A DNA stretch of 64,000 bases from Pelomonas sp. CA6 (GTDB taxonomy: Bacteria; Pseudomonadota; Gammaproteobacteria; Burkholderiales; Burkholderiaceae_C): contig NZ_JAKZFD010000003.1 in the NCBI RefSeq assembly GCF_022549225.1, forward strand, positions 1 through 64,000. The letters run 5' to 3'. The number at the start of each line of letters is the position of its first letter. The stretch's first letter is position 1. The position numbers and the translations under genes are program-made. The notes beneath the pieces are model-generated. The model saw nothing but the letters and a program-made list of their open reading frames with translations. It did no database searches and was not told the DNA's origin. Shown here in pieces: positions 1-7,948 of this stretch.

Positions 1-187
1 ATGTACTCAGGGCGGGAGGTAGCGCCGTGCGCAGCCCTTTGGACTCATTGGCCGGCAGTGAGACACCCCAAAGCGGCCGTTGGTGAACTTCCGCAACCAG
101 CCTGCCACGGCCTTTCACAGGATGGCAGGCAGGTCCGCAGCGGCTGCGGCACTTCACATTGCCAAACTTGACGCCCGAGAGCGGCCG

Positions 188-529
188 CTAAACGTTGGAG
201 GAAAGTAGTTGGTTGTAGGGAACTCGCAGACAAGCATGCTCATGCATGCGCGACGTAGGCAAAGCCAGTACCCGGAACTGAGCCTCAGGGATTTTCTGAG
301 ACGGCTTCGGGCGGGCGTGGCTCAGAAGGGTTGCCCGAGGGAACCCCAGCCGTTCTTCTTCGGGCGTTGGCAGCAGGCCATCGGCAGAGGAGATAGCACA
401 GCTACAGCGGAAGGATTGTTTCGCATGGATGACTGGCCGGTGTGCGAAGTCGGCGAGCACACGCAGCCGCTGATCCTCGTGCACCTCACGGGCCACCGTG
501 TTGCCCTCTCGGGTGGAACAGTAGTACAT
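188..529 (-). CDS. Small hypothetical protein (weak call)
   Basis: This is a possible 113-residue product whose ATG (527-529) lies 19 nt beyond the stop of the 499-residue gene, so it could be the last gene of that leftward operon. It has several cysteines, no membrane helix and no motif I recognise. A G-rich stretch before the ATG could serve as a ribosome site. The same DNA is open on the other strand, and composition alone does not settle which, if either, is coding. I prefer this frame only because of operon position and spacing. It may equally be non-coding island sequence. Confidence 0.25.
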   Translation of the reverse strand: MYYCSTREGNTVAREVHEDQRLRVLADFAHRPVIHAKQSFRCSCAISSADGLLPTPEEERLGFPRATLLSHARPKPSQKIPEAQFRVLALPTSRMHEHACLRVPYNQLLSSNV

Positions 530-548
530 CGGCGGCCCCCCCGAAAGG

Positions 549-2048
549 TCAATCGTGCCTAGGCTCGGCCGGGCACTTGGCACTTGGGCCGCCTGCAGTC
601 AGGAATGCCAGTACATCAATTTCGTCCTTAAGGATTTCTCTCTCTGGAATCCCGTGCATCCGTGCAAGGTGCGTACTCAGTCGAATGCACTGAGCATTGG
701 CTTCCGTGGAGAAGACGAATTCAACCATTCGCGCCTTCGGCAGGAACTCAGCACGCAACTCCTCCAACGCCTTCCGATGCTCAGCACTCAGGGCCGCGAG
801 GTTGTCCTCCAACTTCTTCTGCACCGCATCCTGCAACTCCTTTGACGCATTGCTCACGATGGTGGTGACCATCTTGCCGGCAATAGAGCCGATGAGCGCG
901 CCGAGAATGGGGACAGGGATTGCCGTCTGACCAGCGACAGCGAACATCGTCGCGATGCTCACGTCCGTACACAGGAAAAGCGCTTGGTCCACGAAGGCCG
1001 GAGCGTCGATTTCGCCGGATGTATAGCTCGGCAGGAGCACCGCGATGCCGCGGACTGCACCCACAAAAGCACCGGCTACAGGAGCAGACGTCCCAACGAA
1101 GTTCGTCAACACATAGATTACGCCAGCCGAAACGCCTCCGACAGCCGCGCCTTTGGCGGTGTCGAGCCCCACGTCCTTCCAGTCTTGGTTGCTGAAGTCG
1201 CCTTTAAAGAGGTTCTTACCTTCCTTGAAGTACTTGTTCGCTGCACTGCCCACGAAGCCAAATGCGCCGCCAACCGCCGCGCCGCCAGCAGCGGCCTTCA
1301 GCGCACCGCCTAATGAAGGTGCGTGTTCGTCAACGATTTCCTGTTCGCGTTCATCGTTCTTCTCGTACAACTCCTCTTCGACGTCATCCAGCGTCTTATG
1401 CACCGCTCCCTGCTGCACTTGGGCATATGTCGTCGACGATGCCTTCACTACCTCATCGAACGGCTTTCCAGACAACCGTTCAATCTCAGCAACCTTCTCC
1501 TTGATGGCGTCGACCGTTGACGATTTCAGTCCGGCCGTATCCCCTGCAAGTACCCTCTGAATGGTTGCGAGCTGGTCCTTTGGAATCAAGTAGAACGACT
1601 CGTCGCGTCCGAACTCAGGATACTTGCTCATGTGCTTCAACACATGGTCAAGCCCCTTGTTGACCCCGTTGATAGTTTTCATCTGAACGTCGACTCCGTT
1701 CAGAACGATGTCCTCGGGTGCGGTGCGATTGGAAGCGAGTTCCGCAGTCGGCGTCTGTTGGGTGACGTAGTCGAAGGCGTTCCGAACCCCAACCTCCACC
1801 ACCTCAGCAATCTCTCCGTGCTTGGTGTCTGGATTGCCCAAAATCTCTTCAGGGCGGCCGATGAACTCTCGAACGTTTATGACCTCGGACAGCGCCTTGG
1901 AAAGGGCGTCTCGCTGGGTTTCAATCGCTGCGGCCTCGCTGGCGTGGCGGGCGGCATTCATCGCGCCGACCATCGCTGCCGACAGCTGGGCCTCACCAGC
2001 TGAGTTCGACGCGTTTTCCTGCTTCTTGCTGCCCCCTTGCGCCCTCAT
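549..2048 (-). CDS. Glycine-zipper membrane-associated protein, unknown function
   Basis: I do not recognise a family for this 499-residue protein. The first ~235 residues are polar, charged and mostly helical-looking, with no P-loop, nuclease or protease motif. From about residue 240 there are glycine/alanine-rich hydrophobic segments of glycine-zipper type (GGALKAAAGGAAVGG and similar), repeated to about residue 400, followed by a charged, helical C-terminal tail (KELQDAVQKKLEDNL). This layout suits a protein that inserts into or oligomerises in a membrane. The ATG overlaps the stop of the upstream 369-residue gene as ATGA, so the two are very likely translationally coupled. Pore-forming or membrane-remodelling effector is an inference from hydrophobic pattern only. 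Confidence 0.7.
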   Translation of the reverse strand: MRAQGGSKKQENASNSAGEAQLSAAMVGAMNAARHASEAAAIETQRDALSKALSEVINVREFIGRPEEILGNPDTKHGEIAEVVEVGVRNAFDYVTQQTPTAELASNRTAPEDIVLNGVDVQMKTINGVNKGLDHVLKHMSKYPEFGRDESFYLIPKDQLATIQRVLAGDTAGLKSSTVDAIKEKVAEIERLSGKPFDEVVKASSTTYAQVQQGAVHKTLDDVEEELYEKNDEREQEIVDEHAPSLGGALKAAAGGAAVGGAFGFVGSAANKYFKEGKNLFKGDFSNQDWKDVGLDTAKGAAVGGVSAGVIYVLTNFVGTSAPVAGAFVGAVRGIAVLLPSYTSGEIDAPAFVDQALFLCTDVSIATMFAVAGQTAIPVPILGALIGSIAGKMVTTIVSNASKELQDAVQKKLEDNLAALSAEHRKALEELRAEFLPKARMVEFVFSTEANAQCIRLSTHLARMHGIPEREILKDEIDVLAFLTAGGPSAKCPAEPRHD

Positions 2049-3154
2049 CGGAATGTCCCCACAAATCGCGAGAACCAGCCTTGGCCCTCGGCGCCTCGCG
2101 CGACATCGGCCGCAAGTGTCTTCAAGGCATCGTCGATGTCAGATGACCGCGGAGCAGCACCGCCCACCATGATGAAGTTGGGCAAGTCGGAGCTAGGTGC
2201 TTCCAGAGCAAGCGTTGCGTGCGGCTCAACGGCCGTCGGCGCGCCTTCCTCCTCGGCTTGCGCAGCCTCGGTCGCGTCGCCTGACTCTGCTGCCTTGGCC
2301 CTTCCTTCCACCGTCGTGTTCAACAGAACCGAGAGTGAATGCACGTGGTTCACAAGGGCTCCAATGGCCTCCAGCTGCTCCGTGCTGAAATCCCAATAGG
2401 ACGCGGGGAGCGACATCCCTTCAAGCCTGTTCAGTAGCTGCCGCACTCCAGAGGCATGTAGCGTCGTCTGCTCGAGCAGCTGGGAGACGAGCTCGCGAGC
2501 CTCGAGAATTTGGTTGGTAGCCCGTTCAACCGACAGACGCGCCTCGTTCGCGCTCTCAATCGTCTGCTGGTTCTTGTAGTAGAAGTAAACCAGTCCACCA
2601 GCAGCGCAGACGCCAGCAGCCGTCCAGCCGATGGGACCCGCCAGCGCCAGCAGTGCATTTCCGGCGGCCATTCCACCGCCACCGGTCGCAAGCGCGCCGC
2701 CTCCGAGCCAGGCCAATGCCGCATTGGTAGCCGCAGCACCGGAGAGCCCAGAAATGGCAGCGCCCGTGGAAGCCGTACCAAATGTCGTGGCGACCGCCAT
2801 CGCGGCGGTTGGTCCAACGAATGCCGTAGCTGCGCCCGCAGCAATGCCGACACCAGCAGCGGAGCCGCTTTCGATTGCAGCGTCGCGATGCTGCTTGCCT
2901 ATGAGGTCTTGGATGTCCTGGAACTTGGCAGCCTCAACGTGGAACTCAGCGAACGTCTTGTCGAATTCCTTCGGGTGGTCGGCAATCTCATTGACGAAGG
3001 CCTCGGCCCTCCCAATGAGTGCCTCCCCAACTTGCTGCCTGAGTTCGAACAGCGACGTTGAAGCCTCAAGCACTTCTGCTTGGAAGCCATTGAACTTCTT
3101 GATTGCCGCTTCTGCAGCTTCTTTCGCATCTGCAGCAGCACTTCGGTTCAGCAT
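2045..3154 (-). CDS. Glycine/alanine-rich membrane protein, unknown function
   Basis: This 369-residue protein has no recognised family. Residues 1-90 look like an amphipathic or coiled-coil helix region. Residues ~95-190 are a long run of Gly/Ala-rich hydrophobic segments ending in a clear membrane helix (about GPIGWTAAGVCAAGGLVYFY). The C-terminal half is again polar and helical, with an acidic Ala/Glu linker near residue 300. A GTG three bases upstream is in frame, but the ATG at 3152-3154 is better placed behind the purine-rich AGGGAGAG ribosome site. Its stop overlaps the start of the 499-residue gene (ATGA), and the 48-residue membrane protein gene ends 41 bases upstream. The shared Gly-zipper character of both large proteins suggests they act together at a membrane. 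Confidence 0.7.
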   Translation of the reverse strand: MLNRSAAADAKEAAEAAIKKFNGFQAEVLEASTSLFELRQQVGEALIGRAEAFVNEIADHPKEFDKTFAEFHVEAAKFQDIQDLIGKQHRDAAIESGSAAGVGIAAGAATAFVGPTAAMAVATTFGTASTGAAISGLSGAAATNAALAWLGGGALATGGGGMAAGNALLALAGPIGWTAAGVCAAGGLVYFYYKNQQTIESANEARLSVERATNQILEARELVSQLLEQTTLHASGVRQLLNRLEGMSLPASYWDFSTEQLEAIGALVNHVHSLSVLLNTTVEGRAKAAESGDATEAAQAEEEGAPTAVEPHATLALEAPSSDLPNFIMVGGAAPRSSDIDDALKTLAADVARGAEGQGWFSRFVGTFR

Positions 3155-3195
3155 CACTCTCTCCCTGTTTTCCGTGTTCTTTGGCCGGGACCTAC

Positions 3196-3342
3196 TTAAT
3201 GGCTCCGACGGTCGGCGATGTTGGAGGCTGGCTTGGCCTTTCTTGCACCGTAGGCCGTCATGGCCAGCGTCGAAATGACGCCCATTGCAAAGACGATGGC
3301 GAAGGCGGCCAAGTGCTCCAGCGGCGAGTTGTTCCCATTCAT
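3196..3342 (-). CDS. 48-residue single-helix membrane protein
   Basis: This short frame encodes about 48 residues with one hydrophobic helix (around LAAFAIVFAMGVISTLAMTA) followed by a basic tail (RKAK), giving an inside-positive C-terminus. A GGGAG ribosome site stands 8 bases before the ATG. The frame ends 41 bases upstream of the 369-residue gene, so it is likely the first gene of a three-gene operon behind the palindromes at 3395-3442. Small one-helix proteins at the head of toxin or defence operons can act as inhibitors or assembly partners; that role here is inference only. Confidence 0.55.
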   Translation of the reverse strand: MNGNNSPLEHLAAFAIVFAMGVISTLAMTAYGARKAKPASNIADRRSH

Positions 3343-3394
3343 CGGTCGTTCTCCCAATTAAGATGTTGATGGTCTGGTGGAGTTTTCACCACCA

Positions 3395-3415
3395 GTGGCT
3401 CACCAAGTGAGCCAC
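3395..3415. promoter_or_regulatory. Perfect palindrome, operator-like
   Basis: GTGGCTCAC-CAA-GTGAGCCAC is a perfect inverted repeat with 9-bp arms and a 3-bp centre. It lies 53 bp before the start of the 48-residue gene, where a repressor site would be expected. No T-run follows on either strand, so a terminator is less likely. Confidence 0.5.
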
Positions 3416-3423
3416 CCAAAGAA

Positions 3424-3442
3424 ATCGTGAGAAATTCACGAT
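3424..3442. promoter_or_regulatory. Second palindrome upstream of the same operon
   Basis: ATCGTGA-GAAAT-TCACGAT is a perfect inverted repeat with 7-bp arms, starting 9 bp beyond the first palindrome. Both contain a GTGA/TCAC core, so one dimeric regulator may bind both. No regulator gene is adjacent. Confidence 0.45.
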
Positions 3443-4165
3443 GAAAGCGCCCCCTCGGTATGAGCCAGTATTTCTCTCAAACCGGCGGGGGTATCCGAAT
3501 GAATCGGCAGATGCTGCGACATCCTCAACAATGTCGCCTGTTTGTGTTAGTCACATCGCATTAACCAGGTGAACTGCTCGGTCATCTGTGTGCGGGTGGA
3601 AGCAGCTGCTGGTGAGCTAGCGATGCACCGGTGTCTAAGGAACCCGGCGCTGATCCGAATTGAATCGACCTGGGTTCCTTAGGCTTAGGCGCACTTTGGC
3701 CTCTAGTGAGCTGCCGCACAGCAGTCACTCGTGAACTTCCGCTTCCAGCCTGAAGCTGACATCCCGTGGCTAACGGCAGCAATGCAGCGGGTGCCGACAT
3801 CCGCGTCATCGAGCTGGGCTCACCCTCCGGAAGCTGAAGCCGTCATCGGTTCATCGGTCGACGCGCCATCGGCGATGACCGCTCTCGAAGGTGGAGCAGC
3901 CGTCCACGTCGTCGGGCCGCCGCAGACCACATCGGCCCGCAGTGAACGTCCGCTGCCGAACGTGTCGAGCTGGTGCTTTCGACCCAGTGCTGTCGATCGG
4001 CGTGTGGCAAAGCAGTCATTCGCTGCGGCCACAACCTTCCGGCCGTTCGGTGGGTTCAGCGACGTCAAGAGGGCCACCCGCCCAAACCGCAGGGGCTCCG
4101 CTGGACCAGGCTGCTGAGCGCAATGCGATGATCGCCGCGCCACGTTCCGACCGCGCCAGCGTGAC
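3443..4165. other. Non-coding stretch in the island
   Basis: No convincing gene is seen in about 720 bases. A 22-bp stretch at 3731-3752 (GTGAACTTCCGC then CCAGCCTG, with two variable bases between) is nearly identical to 83-104 near the window start, pointing to a short dispersed non-coding repeat. The promoter of the leftward operon should lie at its left edge. Confidence 0.4.
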
Positions 4166-5152
4166 TCAACTTCTAGTAGGCGGATCACGAACTTGCGCCG
4201 CGTAGGACATCTTCATAGGGCCACCATGACGCACCGAAGCGATTGGAATTCGAGTGCGGACATGCAGACGCGCGGTCGCATCCGAAAAGCCGCCGAGCAG
4301 GTACTGACCACACGCCGAATAGTCCCCGCCCCCCGTGCTTTCACGAGTGGGCGAGTGAATCATGGTCGGCGTTAGCAGCCAACCGGACAAGAGCTGATGC
4401 GGATCGTCAGCGCCAAGCGTCGGATAGTAGGTGAACTGCACTGGTGCCTGGACGTCGCGAAGATCAAGCTGCAACGCAAGACACTGCCCGCCCACGGAGA
4501 GTGTTTCGCCGCTTCTCTCCGCGATCGCATCGACGATGCGTCGCTCCACGTCGTCGTGCGTGAGCCTTTCGGTTGTGTGCGCGATGGCGCTCATCCGCTT
4601 GTCAAACGCGTGATTGGTGTCGCCCCATGAATCCATCCAGAGTCCGGTCGGATACTGCCGAAAGTGCTTGGCCACCTGGTGCCGGACGATCAACATCGAC
4701 CCGCCGACCTTCTCAGCTTCAGGCCGCCATTTCATTTCCCAAACGAAGGGCCCGGGCTTGGGCCCCATGTGCCAACCCGCGATCGCGAGCGTCAGCCCGA
4801 GCGTGGATACCGACGGCACCGACCTAAGCCGAATCGGCAGATTGAATGCCAGATTCTCGAGCAACTCGTGCACAGGTCGAGCGAGGAAGAACCCTCCGCC
4901 TGGCTGAACCATCGCCGGCTTGATTTGTCGAAACGCCAAGCAGCTGGCGATGGCTTCGTCCATCCACATTTCGCTTGCCACCGCAATGCCGGTATACGAG
5001 ATGGAAAACAGCGCATTGGCGCACATCACGACCAAGAGCTTTGAAGCCTCGGCGTCAACCACCTGTAACCCCGAGGGGGTCCGTCGCGATACCTGCCGGT
5101 CGACGACGACCGACACCCGCCCTCCCCAGACCGATGCCGCGAGAATAGTCAC
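4166..5152 (-). CDS. Proteasome/HslV-like Ntn-hydrolase candidate
   Basis: The predicted protein is 328 residues, from a GTG start. After removal of the initiator the chain would begin with Thr, and numbering from that Thr the pattern TILAASVWGGRVSVVVD places Asp at position 17 and Gln at 19, the same spacing as Thr1-Asp17 in proteasome beta subunits and HslV. A Lys in an SKL motif at position 37 could serve as the Lys33 equivalent. A following hydrophobic strand and SYTG turn (about 50-60) also fit that fold. The protein is longer than HslV (about 175 residues), with an unrecognised C-terminal part. It lies 218 bases downstream of the HEPN pair on the same strand. Self-processing or peptidase activity is inference; an inactive Ntn-fold protein is possible. 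Confidence 0.5.
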   Translation of the reverse strand: MTILAASVWGGRVSVVVDRQVSRRTPSGLQVVDAEASKLLVVMCANALFSISYTGIAVASEMWMDEAIASCLAFRQIKPAMVQPGGGFFLARPVHELLENLAFNLPIRLRSVPSVSTLGLTLAIAGWHMGPKPGPFVWEMKWRPEAEKVGGSMLIVRHQVAKHFRQYPTGLWMDSWGDTNHAFDKRMSAIAHTTERLTHDDVERRIVDAIAERSGETLSVGGQCLALQLDLRDVQAPVQFTYYPTLGADDPHQLLSGWLLTPTMIHSPTRESTGGGDYSACGQYLLGGFSDATARLHVRTRIPIASVRHGGPMKMSYAAQVRDPPTRS

Positions 5153-5370
5153 AGTAGCGATGATGCACGATTGCCCGCGGGTGGTACGACCGATGACCGT
5201 GAATGGCTTCTTCGATCGCTGGCAGCATCATCGACCCAACGTGCATCCGGCTGCGATGCCGACGTTGCGAGGTGAACACCTCGGTGCCCAGGCGAGCCCT
5301 GGTCGACGGCAGCAGTTCTAAACCAGAGCTCAGCGTCCAACTTGAGTAGCGGCTACTTTTCCACCTTCGG

Positions 5371-6096
5371 CTACAGATTGCCGTCCGAGAATCGGGCTGC
5401 GGCTGCACGCGCTAGGACCTCGCAGTATCGGAGTAGAGCGGAGATGACCTCCTCAAGGAAGCCCTCCTGCAGCTCAAGCTTCTTCCTGTGCAGGGTCAAT
5501 AGCGTGGTCTCCTTGGTGTAAGCGGTGATGGTCCTGTCGCCCTCCTTAACGATCCCGTCAGCATGCACGAAGCAGTTGCGGACTTCGCGGATCTTCGTGA
5601 TCGCGTTCCATTCCCTTTCTCCGGCGCTGAGGTCGAAGCCACCGACCTTGATGAGATAGTTGCGAGCCCGCTCGACGCCGTTGCCGTTGAGGTCTTGAAA
5701 TCGCAGGCCTGAACCGACCGCGCTTTGCACTAAGTCGCACAGCCGGTTCAACTCGTTCTCGAACGCGCTGTAGATCGCGGCGAGGGCAGAACTCCGTTGC
5801 AACGACGGAAAGTACTCTTCGAAGACGTCTTCCAAGTCCTTGACGTGGCCTTTCAAGCCGGCATGCTCGAAGTCCGGCTCCTCGGGGTGCGGCTCGCTCT
5901 GCAGCAGTTCGGTGAGTTCGTCTTCCCAGTCCTTGCGCCGCGCGTGATACTCGGTGATTGACGTTTTGACCTGGACCTCAACGCTCTGTGCGTATGACCG
6001 CAGGATGTCCATCGAGTAGGCTGCGTCGAAGTGGAACCACTGCTTTAGGCGAGTCTGCCGTTGAAACTCCGACAGGGGCAACTTTGAGAGAGCCAT
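5371..6096 (-). CDS. HEPN-domain protein, candidate RNase
   Basis: This 241-residue protein is all-helical in appearance. It carries the HEPN signature R-x4-H at residues 173-178 (RNCFVH) after an Ile-Arg-Glu helix, and an earlier helix with AIYSAFENELNRL, as in HEPN proteins of the MAE_28990/MAE_18760 type. HEPN proteins often act as RNases in toxin-antitoxin and antiphage systems, where R-x4-H dimer motifs form the active site. The gene starts 7 bases after the stop of a second HEPN gene, so the two are probably co-transcribed and may form a heterodimer. No antitoxin-type nucleotidyltransferase is adjacent. Confidence 0.6.
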   Translation of the reverse strand: MALSKLPLSEFQRQTRLKQWFHFDAAYSMDILRSYAQSVEVQVKTSITEYHARRKDWEDELTELLQSEPHPEEPDFEHAGLKGHVKDLEDVFEEYFPSLQRSSALAAIYSAFENELNRLCDLVQSAVGSGLRFQDLNGNGVERARNYLIKVGGFDLSAGEREWNAITKIREVRNCFVHADGIVKEGDRTITAYTKETTLLTLHRKKLELQEGFLEEVISALLRYCEVLARAAAARFSDGNL

Positions 6097-6103
6097 GAGT
6101 GAT

Positions 6104-6721
6104 TTAAGACTCTTTGCTCTTCAAGATCGGTTCGCCAGGACCGGCACTACTTGGGAACTGGTAGCCCATGACCGTCACGGAGTCGATCACATCGCAGGCT
6201 AGCTCAAGCGCTTCGGCACGGAGCTGCCGCAGCCAAGCGATATCAATGCGCGTCCCGAACTTCTCAAGGTTCGCAACCTTCCTTCCAGGCATGCTGAAGT
6301 AGGAGAGCTCCGATTTGCCGGAGGAATCGGGAATCCCCCAGAATCCATGGCAAAGGGCGTTTCGACTCTCCGCAGCCTTCTTAATCGATGCTTCCAGGGC
6401 ATCGATCCCGGGAAAGTTTGCGGTCTTGTTCCTGCGTACGGAAGCGGCGTACTTTTGCGCAAGGGAGACGAGCGTGTCCGCCATCGCGAGTGCGAGCTGC
6501 TCGCCCCATTTCTCGACCGCTGCCTTCGCCTCTTCCTCAGTCTGCCATTCGTACGAGGTCGTGCCCGTGATCGCGAAATACGCCTTAACGAGCACGTCCT
6601 CAAGGAAGCCGAAGGTGGCAATGGTCCGGCCAAGCTCGTCCCAAAACTCGGGTGGGTGCGCGTGCGTCGGGTAGTTAGGGAGAAGTGCGCTTCGGTTTAG
6701 CTTGTTCGGTGACTCGGGCAT
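6104..6721 (-). CDS. Second HEPN-like protein
   Basis: Starting at the ATG at 6719-6721 the product is 205 residues. It has the helix EFWDELGRTIATFGFLEDVL near residues 25-44 and RNALCH at 120-125, again an R-x4-H HEPN motif followed by GFW. The frame stays open upstream to 6982, but that extension codes for what looks like a recombinase remnant, so the shorter start is chosen even though no strong ribosome site precedes it. Its stop lies 7 bases before the next HEPN gene. The two differ in sequence outside the motif, so this is a pair of distinct subunits and not a recent duplication. Confidence 0.55.
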   Translation of the reverse strand: MPESPNKLNRSALLPNYPTHAHPPEFWDELGRTIATFGFLEDVLVKAYFAITGTTSYEWQTEEEAKAAVEKWGEQLALAMADTLVSLAQKYAASVRRNKTANFPGIDALEASIKKAAESRNALCHGFWGIPDSSGKSELSYFSMPGRKVANLEKFGTRIDIAWLRQLRAEALELACDVIDSVTVMGYQFPSSAGPGEPILKSKES

Positions 6722-6810
6722 GGTGGCAGTGGTTGTTGGGACGGCTCGAATGGTAGCGTTCGCAGTGCCCAGAGTATCCGCGCAAAACGACACAGGGGGG
6801 CCCATCACAT

Positions 6811-6910
6811 CGTGCATTTCCGGCTTTTCGCGTCCGAGCAGCATCTGCATCACGCGCAGGTTCCTCGTCTGCTGGAAAACAGCTTCGCGAAGTTGGACGA
6901 ACGCTGACTG
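6811..6910 (-). pseudogene. Decayed tyrosine recombinase C-terminus
   Basis: On the minus strand this segment reads QTRNLRVMQMLLGREKPEM, which matches TKNLRAVQLLLGHSKLES in the intact recombinase at 7057-7680. Similarity is visible in the DNA too (around CTGCTCGG). The essential His is replaced (LLGREK in place of LLGHSK) and the catalytic Tyr region is lost. It is inverted relative to the intact gene and has become an in-frame upstream extension of the HEPN frame. Confidence 0.5.
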
Positions 6911-7056
6911 GCGGCACGCCAAACGTCTCTTGATGGCCGTCAGCGTGAGGTCAACCAGGCGCCCGAAAGCTGACCCTCGCACTGCGGACGGCGGCCAGCG
7001 CGGTCAGTACCGCAACGACGCATGCTGTTGGGCCCTCAACTCGATGGGAGACCATC

Positions 7057-7680
7057 ATGGGATCACCAGCCAGCATCCTCTCGCGCGAGCCGTGGAACAA
7101 GGGCAAGATCGTCGGTCAGAAGGCACCCTTCAAGGTCAAGGACATCTGGGCACTTCGCGTCCGGCTACAGATGGAGAACCGTGTGCGCGAGCTAGCGTTG
7201 TTCAACCTCGGCATCGACAGCAAGCTTCGAGGCTGTGACCTCGTCGCGCTTAAGGTGCGAGATGTCTGCCACGGTGACGCCGTCGCTAGCCGGGCGGTGG
7301 TGATGCAGCACAAGACGCAGCGCCCCGTTCAGTTCGAGCTCACGCCGGTGACCCGCGACGCCGTGCAGCGCTGGATCAAGCAAGCCGCACTCAGATCCGA
7401 AGACTTCCTGTTCCCGAGTCGCATGCACGGCTCGCCACATCTGGGCACACGGCAGTACGCCCGAATTCTGGAACGCTGGGTGGAAGAACTCGGGCTGGAC
7501 CCCGCCGACTACGGAACGCATTCGATGCGAAGGACCAAGGCGACGCTGATCTATCGGAGGACAAAGAACTTGCGCGCCGTACAGCTGCTGCTCGGGCACT
7601 CCAAGCTGGAATCTACGGTCCGGTACCTTGGCATCGAGGTGGATGACGCGCTCGAGATTTCGGAGCAGACGGAAATCTGA
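7057..7680 (+). CDS. Tyrosine recombinase, short phage-integrase type
   Basis: The 207-residue protein is a catalytic domain alone, lacking the usual N-terminal DNA-binding domain. Catalytic residues can be placed: Arg58 (KLRGCDL), Lys86 (QHKT), His155-x-x-Arg158 (HSMRR), His181 (LLLGHSK) and Tyr190 (STVRYL). Short integrases of this length are common in betaproteobacterial islands. It is probably the recombinase that moved, or still moves, part of this region. It lies between the leftward HEPN genes and the rightward KAP NTPase. I found no tRNA gene or clear attachment repeat near it. Confidence 0.8.
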   Translation: MGSPASILSREPWNKGKIVGQKAPFKVKDIWALRVRLQMENRVRELALFNLGIDSKLRGCDLVALKVRDVCHGDAVASRAVVMQHKTQRPVQFELTPVTRDAVQRWIKQAALRSEDFLFPSRMHGSPHLGTRQYARILERWVEELGLDPADYGTHSMRRTKATLIYRRTKNLRAVQLLLGHSKLESTVRYLGIEVDDALEISEQTEI

Positions 7681-7948
7681 GAAGCCACCCGGTGGTCGCT
7701 GCTTGCCATGGGCCGGTCGGCCGGGCGCAACGCCGGCTTTCGGGTACGGGGGCACGTCGAAGCTCCCGGCCTGCTCCGTGATTCCGACGCAGCGCCGCGG
7801 ATGGCGGCGTGGTGCCCAAAGCCGACGCTCCCGACCGACGACGGATGACAGATCGGCAGCTAACGCTGGCAGATGGCTGATTTTGGGTAGGCTAGGGGTT
7901 GGCGTCGCAATAACTCACTGAGCATTGGCGCCTAGAGGGAGGAGCGTC

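Noticed and set aside
6722-6982. N-terminal extension of the first HEPN protein
   Set aside because: The extension codes for a recombinase-like remnant and not for a HEPN-related domain, so the ATG at 6721 is preferred.
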